DNA of 6,798 nt from an uncultured Prevotellaceae bacterium (GTDB lineage Bacteria > Bacteroidota > Bacteroidia > Bacteroidales > Bacteroidaceae), in the NCBI GenBank assembly GCA_946539475.1, contig CAMNHM010000141.1:1-6798 (forward strand). Direction: 5' to 3'. The notes under the pieces are model-generated. The model was not told the DNA's origin and ran no database searches. It saw only the letters and a program-made list of their open reading frames with translations. Of this stretch, positions 1-6,532 are shown piece by piece (position 1 is the stretch's first letter; each line of letters opens with the position of its first letter). Made by a program: the position numbers and the translations under genes.

Positions 1-1279
1 ACTGTCGGTCGGCAACCGTCAGCGAGTTGATGTAGTTCTCGATGTTGACATAGCCGTTGTCGGCCATCGTCATCGCATCGTCGGCGTGGGGGTTGGTGCC
101 GTTCTGCTGCTCCCATTCGTCGGGCATGCCGTCGCCGTCGCTGTCGGTGCGCTTCTGGCCAGCCCATACCTGCCACGTGCTGGGCACGCCGTAGGGCAGC
201 GAGTGCTCGTTGGAGATGATGGCTCCCCGCTTGCCGTAGCTGAGCACCTCGTCGACCATGTAGCTGTCGGTATAGTCGCGGTAGGGCAGCGATGCTCCTA
301 CGGTGGGCAGGTTGCTCTGGAGCAGTGTCTTCCCGTCGAGCAGCTGCAGCTCGGGATAGTCGTAGGGTGTGTTCTCGCGCGTGGCGGCGTTGTAGTCGGT
401 GATGATGTTGGGGTTGAACGTGCCGTCGCGATTGCTGTCCTGCCAGTTGTCGTCGCCATAGCAATGGAAGTCGGCATTGCCCCCGGTGAAAGCAGCTCCT
501 CCGACGGCCGGTCCGTTGATAAAGAGGTTGGACTGTATGTTGACGTAGGATCGCCCCTCGGAGTCGCCGCCCATGATGTAGGCGCCGTTCTTCCAGTTGT
601 AGACCGTGTTGTTGGCATACTGATTGATGCCCTTCACCTTGAAGTTGCGCGTAGAGTTGTCGCAGAGCAGGTTGCCCAGCAGGGTGACGTGGTCGGTCTG
701 CATGAGTCCGCCGGCGGAGTGGTCCATCAGCCCCTGCCCGACGATGCTGTACTGCAGTGTGATGTTCTCGGGCGTGGCGCCCTTGCCGTCGGGGTTGATG
801 GAGAAGGTCTCGTCGCGCCCCCATGCGAAGGAGCAGTGGTCGAAGATCATGTCGGTGCCGTTGGCGATGCCAGCGCAGTCCTTTCCGGAGTCGCCTCCGA
901 TGCCCATGCGGAAGCGCATGTAGCGCACGATGGTGTTGGTGGCTCCCGAGAACGACACGCCGTTGCCATAGACGGTGATGCCCTCGCCTGGTGCCGTCTG
1001 TCCGGCTACGTAGAGGTTGCGGGCGAAGACGATGCGCGACTGGATATTGATGACGCCGGCGACGTCGAACACGACGATGCGGTTGGGCTGGCTGACGGCG
1101 TCGCGCAGCGACCCTGCCCCCGAGTCGTTAAGGTTGGTGACGTGGTAGACGCTGCCTGTGCGCCCGCCGGTGGCGAAGCGCCCCCACCCCTGTGCTCCTG
1201 GGAATGCCAGCTGTTGTGCTGAGGTGTCGATGGTCATGAGCAGTCCTGCTAATAGTGTCGCGAGTCGTGTTGTCTTCAT
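1..1279 (-). CDS. Secreted pectate lyase, family PL1 type (3' end outside window)
   Basis: Reading the minus strand from the ATG at 1279-1277 gives 426 codons without a stop before the window edge, so the C-terminus is missing. Residues 1-21 look like a signal peptide (basic start, hydrophobic core, cleavage near TSA/QQ), so the product is exported. The mature protein opens with AFPGAQGWGRFATGG and a VTNLNDSGAGSLRDA segment, the hallmark start of Bacteroidetes pectate lyases with a right-handed beta-helix. DHCSFAWGRDETFS (147-160) resembles the calcium/substrate-binding face of the family. TRNFKVKG (210-217) falls at the catalytic-arginine loop, usually RNPK or RNPR, so Arg211 is the probable catalytic base and Phe213 replaces the usual proline. 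A calcium-loop-like DSDGDGMPDEWE (379-390) and a GYVNIENYINSL-type tail follow, as in relatives. PL1 enzymes cleave polygalacturonate by beta-elimination. The family call is secure; activity is inferred. By eye this gene is more GC-rich than the rest of the window. Confidence 0.9.
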   Translation of the reverse strand, partial: MKTTRLATLLAGLLMTIDTSAQQLAFPGAQGWGRFATGGRTGSVYHVTNLNDSGAGSLRDAVSQPNRIVVFDVAGVINIQSRIVFARNLYVAGQTAPGEGITVYGNGVSFSGATNTIVRYMRFRMGIGGDSGKDCAGIANGTDMIFDHCSFAWGRDETFSINPDGKGATPENITLQYSIVGQGLMDHSAGGLMQTDHVTLLGNLLCDNSTRNFKVKGINQYANNTVYNWKNGAYIMGGDSEGRSYVNIQSNLFINGPAVGGAAFTGGNADFHCYGDDNWQDSNRDGTFNPNIITDYNAATRENTPYDYPELQLLDGKTLLQSNLPTVGASLPYRDYTDSYMVDEVLSYGKRGAIISNEHSLPYGVPSTWQVWAGQKRTDSDGDGMPDEWEQQNGTNPHADDAMTMADNGYVNIENYINSLTVADRQ

Positions 1280-1312
1280 AAGGATCGTGTTGCTGCTGTT
1301 TGTATTCGGAGG

Positions 1313-1344
1313 CAAAGGTAGCAATAAAAAATGAAACTGCCAAG
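1313..1344 (-). promoter_or_regulatory. Bacteroidetes-type promoter of the pectate lyase
   Basis: On the minus strand a TACCTTTG -7 box lies at 1320-1313 and a CTTG -33 box at 1344-1341, separated by exactly 20 bp. This matches the TTTG / TAnnTTTG consensus of Bacteroidetes primary sigma factors with one mismatch. It implies a start of transcription near 1306 and a leader of roughly 25-30 nt before the ATG at 1279. Confidence 0.75.
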
Positions 1345-1369
1345 TGTTTTCAAGAAAACGGGGGAAAAG

Positions 1370-1401
1370 TTTGGTGATGATGAAAGAAATGTCTACCTTT
1401 G
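1370..1401 (+). promoter_or_regulatory. Bacteroidetes-type promoter of the acyl-CoA synthetase gene
   Basis: A perfect TTTG -33 box (1370-1373), 20 bp spacer and TACCTTTG -7 box (1394-1401) precede the gene. Transcription should begin near 1408, about 18 nt before the ATG at 1426. The box overlaps the in-frame TTG at 1399, which therefore cannot be the start codon of this transcript. The outward-facing -33 boxes of this promoter and the pectate lyase promoter are only 25 bp apart, so one bound regulator could affect both. Confidence 0.8.
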
Positions 1402-1425
1402 CAGACAATTAAAAACTTTAAGGCT

Positions 1426-3489
1426 ATGATCAACCGACAATTATTGCAACCCGAGAGCATCGTCGTCATCGGCGGTAGTAACAACGTTCATAAACCCGGC
1501 GGAGCCGTCGTTCGCAACCTCCTCAGCGGAGGCTACCAGGGCGTGCTACGCGTGGTGAACCCCAAGGAGGACGAGGTGCAGGGCATCAAAGCCTTCCACG
1601 ATGCGAAGGAGGTGCCTCCCACCGACCTTGCCATCCTTGTCGTGGCAGCGAAGTACTGCCCGCAGTATGTGGAGTTCCTGGCAGCAGAGAAGAATGTGCG
1701 CGCGTTCATTATTATATCGGCAGGCTTCAGCGAGGAGACCCACGAGGGTGCTGTGCTCGAGCAGCAGATCCTCGACACGTGCGAGCGCTACGGCTGCGCC
1801 CTGATAGGCCCCAACTGCATTGGCCTGCTCACGCGGCATCATCACTCCGTATTTACCAAACCCATACCACAGCTGAACCCGAAGGGTGTCGACTTTATCA
1901 GTGGATCGGGTGCCACGGCTGTGTTTATACTTGAGAGTGCTGTGACCAAGGGCCTGCCTTTCAATTCGGTGTGGAGTGTGGGCAACGGCAAGCAGATAGG
2001 CATCGAGGCTGTGCTGGAATATATGGATGAGCATTTCGATGCTGAGCGCGACTCGCTGGTGAAACTGCTCTATATTGAGAACATTGCTGATCCTGACAAG
2101 CTGCTGTTCCATGCAACTAGCCTCATCCGCAAGGGTTGTCGCATCGCTGCCATCAAGGCAGGGTCATCGTCGGCAGGCAGCCGTGCCGCCAGCAGTCACA
2201 CCGGTGCCATCGCCTCCAGCGACTCTGCCGTAGAGGCCCTCTTCCGCAAGGCCGGCATCGTGCGCTGCTTCAGCCGTGAGGAGCTCACCACCGTGGGCTG
2301 TATCTTCACGCTGCCCCGCTTCACCGGCAAGAACTTCGCTATCGTTACCCATGCCGGAGGTCCTGGCGTGATGCTCACCGATGCCCTCTCGAAGGGAGGC
2401 ATGAAGGTGCCACAGCTCAGCGGCCCCGTTGCCGACGAACTGAAGGCACAGCTCTTCCCCGGCTCGTCAACAGCTAATCCCATTGATATCCTGGCTACAG
2501 GTACGCCCGAACACCTAGGCATCGCCATTGACTACTGTGAGCACCGTTTCGACGAGATTGATGCCATCGCCGTCATCTTCGGCACACCGGGACTGGTGCA
2601 GCTCTACGAGACCTACGACGTGCTACACAAGAAAATACTCGAATGCCATAAGCCCATCTTCCCCGTCCTGCCCAGCGTCAACACCGCCGGTCCTGAGGTG
2701 CAGGAGTTCCTCAGCCGGGGTCACGTGAATTTCAGCGACGAGGTGACGCTGGCCACCGCCCTTACTCAGATTATGAAGACCCCCGAGCCTGCCGACCAGA
2801 ATGTGGTCATCAATGGTGTCGATGTGCCGCGCATCAGACGGATCATCGATGGTCTCGCCTCCGGTAGTGGATACATCGATCCTGCCTCAGTACATGAATT
2901 GCTCTCTGCTGCCGGCATCGCCACTGTGCCTGAGTTTGTCAGCGCAGCAAAAGATGAGGTGACCGCCTTCGCCGAGCGCGTGGGATTCCCTGTGGTAGCC
3001 AAAGTCGTGGGACCTGTCCATAAGAGTGATGTGGGTGGCGTGACGCTCAACATTCGTTCGAAAGAGGTGCTCAGCGCCGAGTTCGACCGCATGATGCAGA
3101 TTCCGGATGCCACAGCCGTCATGGTGCAGAAGATGATTCGTGGCACCGAACTCTTCATCGGCGCGAAGTACGAGCCGCGCTTCGGACATGTGGTGCTCTG
3201 CGGACTGGGAGGTATCTTCGTCGAGGTACTCAAGGACGTCAGCTCGGGTCTGGCTCCTCTGAGCTATGAGGAGGCTTTCTCGATGATTCACTCCCTGCGT
3301 GGCTATAAGATAATTCGTGGTACGCGTGGTCAGCGTGGCATCAACGAGCGCAAGTATGCTGAGATTATTGTGCGGCTCTCCACTCTCCTGCGCTTCGCTA
3401 CCGAGATCAAGGAGATGGACATCAATCCTCTCCTGGCCGACGAGAATGATGTCATTGCCGTCGATGCCCGCATACTCGTGGAGAAGTAA
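1426..3489 (+). CDS. ADP-forming acyl-CoA synthetase (acetate-CoA ligase family), fused alpha-beta chain
   Basis: This 687-residue cytosolic enzyme belongs to the NDP-forming acyl-CoA synthetases, which convert acyl-CoA + ADP + Pi to acid + CoA + ATP. The start is the ATG at 1426; the upstream in-frame TTG at 1399 lies inside the promoter -7 box. Domains in order: CoA-binding Rossmann domain (about 5-130, IVVIGGSNN at 12-20 and GPNCIG at 128-133); succinyl-CoA-synthetase-like flavodoxin domains (about 150-450) with the conserved acid Glu218 in YIEN and the phosphorylated histidine His258 in SSHTGA; and an ATP-grasp domain (about 475-687) with HKSDVGG (His532, the second, swinging-loop histidine of the family), GGIFVEVLKDVS and MDINPL (664-669). 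All key residues are present, so the enzyme should be active. Acetyl-CoA is the default substrate, but propionyl or branched acyl-CoA cannot be excluded. It has its own promoter and a terminator-like hairpin 44 bp after the stop. Confidence 0.93.
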   Translation: MINRQLLQPESIVVIGGSNNVHKPGGAVVRNLLSGGYQGVLRVVNPKEDEVQGIKAFHDAKEVPPTDLAILVVAAKYCPQYVEFLAAEKNVRAFIIISAGFSEETHEGAVLEQQILDTCERYGCALIGPNCIGLLTRHHHSVFTKPIPQLNPKGVDFISGSGATAVFILESAVTKGLPFNSVWSVGNGKQIGIEAVLEYMDEHFDAERDSLVKLLYIENIADPDKLLFHATSLIRKGCRIAAIKAGSSSAGSRAASSHTGAIASSDSAVEALFRKAGIVRCFSREELTTVGCIFTLPRFTGKNFAIVTHAGGPGVMLTDALSKGGMKVPQLSGPVADELKAQLFPGSSTANPIDILATGTPEHLGIAIDYCEHRFDEIDAIAVIFGTPGLVQLYETYDVLHKKILECHKPIFPVLPSVNTAGPEVQEFLSRGHVNFSDEVTLATALTQIMKTPEPADQNVVINGVDVPRIRRIIDGLASGSGYIDPASVHELLSAAGIATVPEFVSAAKDEVTAFAERVGFPVVAKVVGPVHKSDVGGVTLNIRSKEVLSAEFDRMMQIPDATAVMVQKMIRGTELFIGAKYEPRFGHVVLCGLGGIFVEVLKDVSSGLAPLSYEEAFSMIHSLRGYKIIRGTRGQRGINERKYAEIIVRLSTLLRFATEIKEMDINPLLADENDVIAVDARILVEK

Positions 3490-3533
3490 AGACCATGCTT
3501 TTGTAGCGAGCGAAATGCTTGTCATTAACTAAC

Positions 3534-3566
3534 AGGCTGTTCTTGGTCAACAAGGGCAGCCTTCTT
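3534..3566 (+). terminator. Terminator-like hairpin after the acyl-CoA synthetase gene
   Basis: Bases 3534-3545 pair with 3551-3562 without a gap: 12 bp, two of them G-U wobbles, closing a 5-nt GTCAA loop. A short TTCTT tract ends at 3566. The hairpin starts 44 bp after the stop codon at 3489. Position and compactness fit an intrinsic terminator, although the T-tract is weak. It is also the first half of an imperfect tandem repeat (3535-3644), so it may be part of a dispersed intergenic element instead. Confidence 0.6.
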
Positions 3567-3644
3567 GATGTGGCTCTGCGGCACTTTTGTATAGCAAGGA
3601 CGGCTTCCTTGTTGAGCAAGCTCAGCCTCTTAGTATATCAAGGA
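3535..3644 (+). repeat. Decayed tandem repeat, two hairpin-forming units
   Basis: Unit 1 (3535-3600, 66 bp) and unit 2 (3602-3644, 43 bp) share the same order of elements: GGCT, CTTG, a 5-nt loop, CAAG, CAGCC, a TCTT tract, then TATAKCAAGGA. Over the first 26 bases of each unit the match is about 20 positions if one base is gapped. Unit 2 lacks roughly 22 bp found between TTCTT and TATAGCAAGGA in unit 1. This was aligned by eye. No coding potential is seen here. Confidence 0.55.
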
Positions 3645-3651
3645 GGCCGTC
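3599..3651 (+). other. Long stem-loop with alternative folds upstream of the hydrolase-propeller gene
   Basis: Bases 3599-3611 (GACGGCTTCCTTG) pair with 3639-3651 (CAAGGAGGCCGTC) over 13 bp, 12 Watson-Crick and one G-U. The 27-nt loop holds a small UGAG/CUCA hairpin (3613-3616 with 3621-3624). The left arm can instead form a shorter hairpin like that of unit 1 (3602-3605 with 3624-3627, and 3608-3611 with 3617-3620). It ends 40 bp before the -33 box of the next promoter, so it lies outside that transcript as predicted. It is more likely a second terminator or repeat relic than a leader riboswitch. No strong T-tract follows directly. Confidence 0.5.
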
Positions 3652-3690
3652 GGGCTTCATCATGATATTTTGTTTAATTTCGGCTATTCG

Positions 3691-3722
3691 TTTGGTGGTT
3701 TGACAACTTATTCGTAACTTTG
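3691..3722 (+). promoter_or_regulatory. Bacteroidetes-type promoter of the hydrolase-propeller gene
   Basis: A TTTG -33 box (3691-3694), 20 bp spacer and TAACTTTG -7 box (3715-3722) match the consensus fully. Transcription should begin near 3729, leaving a leader of about 23 nt with no Shine-Dalgarno sequence. The gene is therefore transcribed independently of the synthetase gene upstream. Confidence 0.8.
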
Positions 3723-3751
3723 CAGAGCGTTACTAAAAAACTAGTCTTTCT

Positions 3752-5710
3752 ATGTACAAACAAATCATTACTGCAGTATGCATTGCTTTTATATTCACCA
3801 CGGCCGCCGCTGCTCCGAAACAGTATTCTGAAGAAGTAGCGAAGAGTTTCATCACCAACCATCCCGACCCTGACGTCATCCGTTGGGGCACCCAGCAGAA
3901 TCACTTCACTTGGCAGGCTGGCTACATGATGTTTGCTATGGAGAAACTGTGGCGGATGACCAACGACTCTACCTATCTGAACTATATTCGCCGCTACGTC
4001 GATCAGAATGTCGATGAAGAGGGACGCGTGCCCAACTTCACCCCCAGGGCTCTCGACAACTTCATCCCAGGCTATGCCTGTCTGCTGATGTACGAGTTGA
4101 CGGGAGAGCAACGTTATGCACGCGCCGCTGAGACCATCCGTCGGGGATTCGACGATTATCCGCGTAATCGGCTGGGCATCTTCTATCACTCGCACTCCAT
4201 CCGTCAGTTGTGGGTCGACGGTGTGTTCATGGGACAGATATTCCTGGCACGCTATGCCAAGACAATGGGCCATCCGGAGGACTTCAGCGAAGTGGTGAAG
4301 CAGATAGAGGGACTCGTCTGCCTCTGCGGGCGCAACGATGGTCTGTTTTATCACGGATGGGCAGAGCAGGGCAAGGCTGGATGGGCGAAGAATCAGGACA
4401 ACCACTCGCCGGAGGTGTGGAGCGAAGGCCTGGGATGGGGTGCCGTGCTGCTGGCTGATGTGTTCGACTATCTTCCTGCTGACCAGCCGGGACGTGAGCA
4501 GCTGCTGGATGCTCTAAGGCGTTTGTGCAAAGGGCTGAAGGCCAGTCAGGATCAGAAGACAGGCCTCTGGTGCCAGGTCGTAGACAAGCCCACCGAGGCA
4601 GGCAACTGGAATGAGACCTCTGGCACGGGTATGTTCATCTACCTGCTGCAGTCGGCCATTAACAAAGGATATGTCAGTGCCGCAGACTATCAGGCGGTAG
4701 TAGACCGTGCCTATCAGGGCATCATCAGTAAGGCAGTACGCAACAGCGATGGCGGTTATAACCTCGTAGATTGTAGCAGCATCGGCATCAAAGACAGCTA
4801 CAAAGCCTACATCTCTCAGCCTCGCGAGATCAGCACCTATGCTGCCTTCGCATCGTTCATCATCGGTACTGGCATCGTGGAGCATCATTTCCGCTTCCAC
4901 TTCCCCTCCACCGTCTATGTCACCGACTATACTCAGGGCAAGCTGCTCAGATTAGAAGGCGGACAGGTGGCGTGGCAGCACGACGCGCCGCTCTCCAACG
5001 ATCTTCAGCTGTTGCCTGATGGCAATATCCTCTTCACTACGGGAACAGGTGTGCTTGAGCTGACACCGCAGGGCGACACCCTCTTCTGCTATCACTCCGA
5101 CTGCCACGTATTTGCCTGTCAGCGGTTGCCCAATGGAAATACCTTCGTCGGGGAGTGTGAGAAAGGTAGGCTGTTGGAGGTTTCGCCTAAAGGACGAATC
5201 CTGCATGCTGTCAGCATACTGCCCAAAGGAGCCTCTTCTGACGACATGGCCTTTATGCGAAATGCCCGATGGCTGCCCAACGGCCACTATCTGGTGGCCC
5301 ACTACGGAGGGGAGAAAGTCACAGAGTACGACAAGCGTGGTCGTGCTGTCTGGAGCGTGGCTACGCCAGGCCGTCCTCACTCTGTTATCCGTCTTGACAA
5401 TGGTAATACGCTCGTGTCAATTGCTGATGCTAACAACGACCCGCGCATAGAAGAGTACTCTCCTGAGGGCAAACTCCTTTGGCATCTCAATAACGACGAT
5501 CTGCCTGGCCACCCCCTACGTTTCATGTCGGGTATGCAATATCTGGAAGGGCGGGGCCTGCTGTTGTCCAACTGGCAAGGCCATCGCGGTCAGGCTGTCC
5601 AGCCTCATCTGCTGCTGGTCACCCGCAACAAGCGCATCATCTGCACGCTGCCTCCTACTGCTGCTATCCGTACCATCTCCAACGTCGCTGTGAGCGGCGT
5701 TGGAAGGTAG
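3752..5710 (+). CDS. Secreted GH88/GH105-type unsaturated uronyl hydrolase fused to a beta-propeller
   Basis: The 652-residue product begins with a signal peptide (about 1-21, hydrophobic core then AAAA/PK; no lipobox), placing it in the periplasm or outside. Residues about 25-380 resemble the (alpha/alpha)6-barrel GH88/GH105 family, which removes 4,5-unsaturated uronic acids from lyase products. LWVDGVFMG carries Asp156, equivalent to the YteR catalytic aspartate; Asp102 in ALDN sits 54 residues earlier, close to the YteR spacing. YHGW (His201) and WNETSGTGMF (286-295) are further family landmarks. WSEGLGW (223-229) replaces the usual W-x-R-G-x-G-W, with Glu225 in the arginine position. From about 386 the sequence changes to short repeats such as LPDGNILFTT, LPNGNTFVGE, LPNGHYLVAH and LDNGNTLVSI, each followed by E(L/V/Y)(T/S/D)P-like turns, typical of a PQQ/arylsulfotransferase-like beta-propeller of perhaps six blades. 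The propeller could bind glycan or protein. The hydrolase call is firm; substrate and propeller role are inferred. Confidence 0.85.
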   Translation: MYKQIITAVCIAFIFTTAAAAPKQYSEEVAKSFITNHPDPDVIRWGTQQNHFTWQAGYMMFAMEKLWRMTNDSTYLNYIRRYVDQNVDEEGRVPNFTPRALDNFIPGYACLLMYELTGEQRYARAAETIRRGFDDYPRNRLGIFYHSHSIRQLWVDGVFMGQIFLARYAKTMGHPEDFSEVVKQIEGLVCLCGRNDGLFYHGWAEQGKAGWAKNQDNHSPEVWSEGLGWGAVLLADVFDYLPADQPGREQLLDALRRLCKGLKASQDQKTGLWCQVVDKPTEAGNWNETSGTGMFIYLLQSAINKGYVSAADYQAVVDRAYQGIISKAVRNSDGGYNLVDCSSIGIKDSYKAYISQPREISTYAAFASFIIGTGIVEHHFRFHFPSTVYVTDYTQGKLLRLEGGQVAWQHDAPLSNDLQLLPDGNILFTTGTGVLELTPQGDTLFCYHSDCHVFACQRLPNGNTFVGECEKGRLLEVSPKGRILHAVSILPKGASSDDMAFMRNARWLPNGHYLVAHYGGEKVTEYDKRGRAVWSVATPGRPHSVIRLDNGNTLVSIADANNDPRIEEYSPEGKLLWHLNNDDLPGHPLRFMSGMQYLEGRGLLLSNWQGHRGQAVQPHLLLVTRNKRIICTLPPTAAIRTISNVAVSGVGR

Positions 5711-5767
5711 GATAGGTCATGTCTGTTGTTGGTCCCCTCTTTGCACAGCAGGTGAGATGATCGCTGG
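5711..5767. other. Convergent intergenic gap
   Basis: These 57 bp separate the converging ends of the hydrolase-propeller and lipoprotein genes. I see no strong hairpin followed by a T-tract on either strand; only a 3-bp CTG/CAG pairing around 5721-5752 is visible, too weak to call. Confidence 0.5.
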
Positions 5768-6532
5768 CTACTCGAAAAGCTTCAGGGCCTCTTCCGTGAG
5801 GAAGGGCTTCACTTTCTTCAGGGATAGGAAACCGCTCAGTTCATACATATACACCTCAAACTGTTCATAGTTGAAGCCTAGACCTTCGGTTGTAAGAAAG
5901 AAAGGACGCTTGGGCAGTTCGCTGATGTTGTCGACATACTCCTCTGCGTCATCGCCACGCAACCTATTCTTTAGATCTTTTTTGACAAGGTCAAGGAGTT
6001 CGGACGATGAGGGATCGCTGAACAGAAACTGGTTGGTAACGCGGCTGCCGTCGGATCTGAGGAAAGAGGTTCTGAACTGATGAACGAATCCGTCGGCAAT
6101 GCCACTGAAGCTGTGTTCGAAGTCGTAAGTCATGAATTCGGGCGTAGACTCGCTGATGCCAAAGATGATTTCCTCTTCTATATTATCGGCCCTATCCTCG
6201 TCGCCCTTTGTAAACAACTGCCATTGTTCTTCAGCATTCTTATTGATTTCGTGGCCGAAGAAGTCGACGAAGCCTTGTCCGTCGTGGCGGAAGTCAGGTA
6301 CAGGGTCTTCATAGCATTGGCTCTCGGTCATTGCCGAGACGATGAAATCGTAGATGGAGTCGCACAGCATCTCATCGCCGCTGACGGGGAAGGCGCAAGA
6401 TATGAGGATCGAGGAATGCTTGGTTTCGCCCTCATAGGTGAAGGCCTCTGACTTGAAAGCCTTTGATGTCTGCTTGGTACTGCATCCTGTCAGGATGATG
6501 GCCAGGAGTGCAAGGTGAAGGAAGCGTTTCAT
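5768..6532 (-). CDS. DUF3298 (RsiV-like) domain lipoprotein
   Basis: The 254-residue product starts with a lipoprotein signal: basic MKR, a hydrophobic stretch and LTGC, making Cys17 the acylated first residue. It should be anchored in a membrane, probably facing the periplasm or the outer-membrane surface. After a short linker, residues about 30-120 resemble the DUF4163-like N-terminal part and about 160-250 the DUF3298 domain found in RsiV and many Bacteroidetes lipoproteins. Supporting signs are the central SFSGIADGFVHQFRTSF segment, the FFLTTEGLGFNYEQFEVYMY strand pair, and the terminal KKVKPFL. Function is unknown; in RsiV this domain binds lysozyme, but that cannot be assumed here. The end is convergent with the hydrolase-propeller gene (57 bp apart). 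The start lies 51 bp after an aminotransferase gene with no recognisable promoter between, suggesting co-transcription. It is less GC-rich than the pectate lyase gene. Confidence 0.8.
   Translation of the reverse strand: MKRFLHLALLAIILTGCSTKQTSKAFKSEAFTYEGETKHSSILISCAFPVSGDEMLCDSIYDFIVSAMTESQCYEDPVPDFRHDGQGFVDFFGHEINKNAEEQWQLFTKGDEDRADNIEEEIIFGISESTPEFMTYDFEHSFSGIADGFVHQFRTSFLRSDGSRVTNQFLFSDPSSSELLDLVKKDLKNRLRGDDAEEYVDNISELPKRPFFLTTEGLGFNYEQFEVYMYELSGFLSLKKVKPFLTEEALKLFE

Noticed and set aside
86..1222. Long plus-strand open frame (378 codons) opposite the pectate lyase
   Set aside because: Its protein is a low-complexity mix of V, G, A and D with no recognisable domain. The minus strand holds a full signal peptide and conserved lyase motifs, so the plus frame is a product of GC-rich codon bias.
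1546..2112. Minus-strand open frame of 188 codons within the synthetase gene
   Set aside because: It lies wholly antisense to conserved Rossmann and flavodoxin-domain coding sequence, has no promoter match, and shows no recognisable motif.
2887..3525. Minus-strand open frame of 212 codons over the ATP-grasp domain
   Set aside because: Antisense shadow of a strongly conserved domain; its His- and Glu-rich protein matches no family I recognise.
3490..3533. Possible small ORFs or hairpin just after the synthetase stop codon
   Set aside because: The two ATG starts here end after 3 and 5 codons, and the only pairing (around 3497-3517) is short and interrupted.
3659..3666. 8-bp palindrome ATCATGAT just upstream of the hydrolase promoter, considered as an operator
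   Set aside because: An 8-bp AT-rich palindrome is expected by chance at this length, and no second copy appears near the other promoters.
3674..4405. Minus-strand open frame of 243 codons over the start of the hydrolase gene
   Set aside because: It runs across the promoter and signal-peptide coding region of the well-supported plus-strand gene, and has no signal or domain of its own.
6080..6451. Plus-strand open frame of 123 codons inside the lipoprotein gene
   Set aside because: The minus-strand frame has a clear lipobox and DUF3298 features over the same stretch; the plus frame has none.
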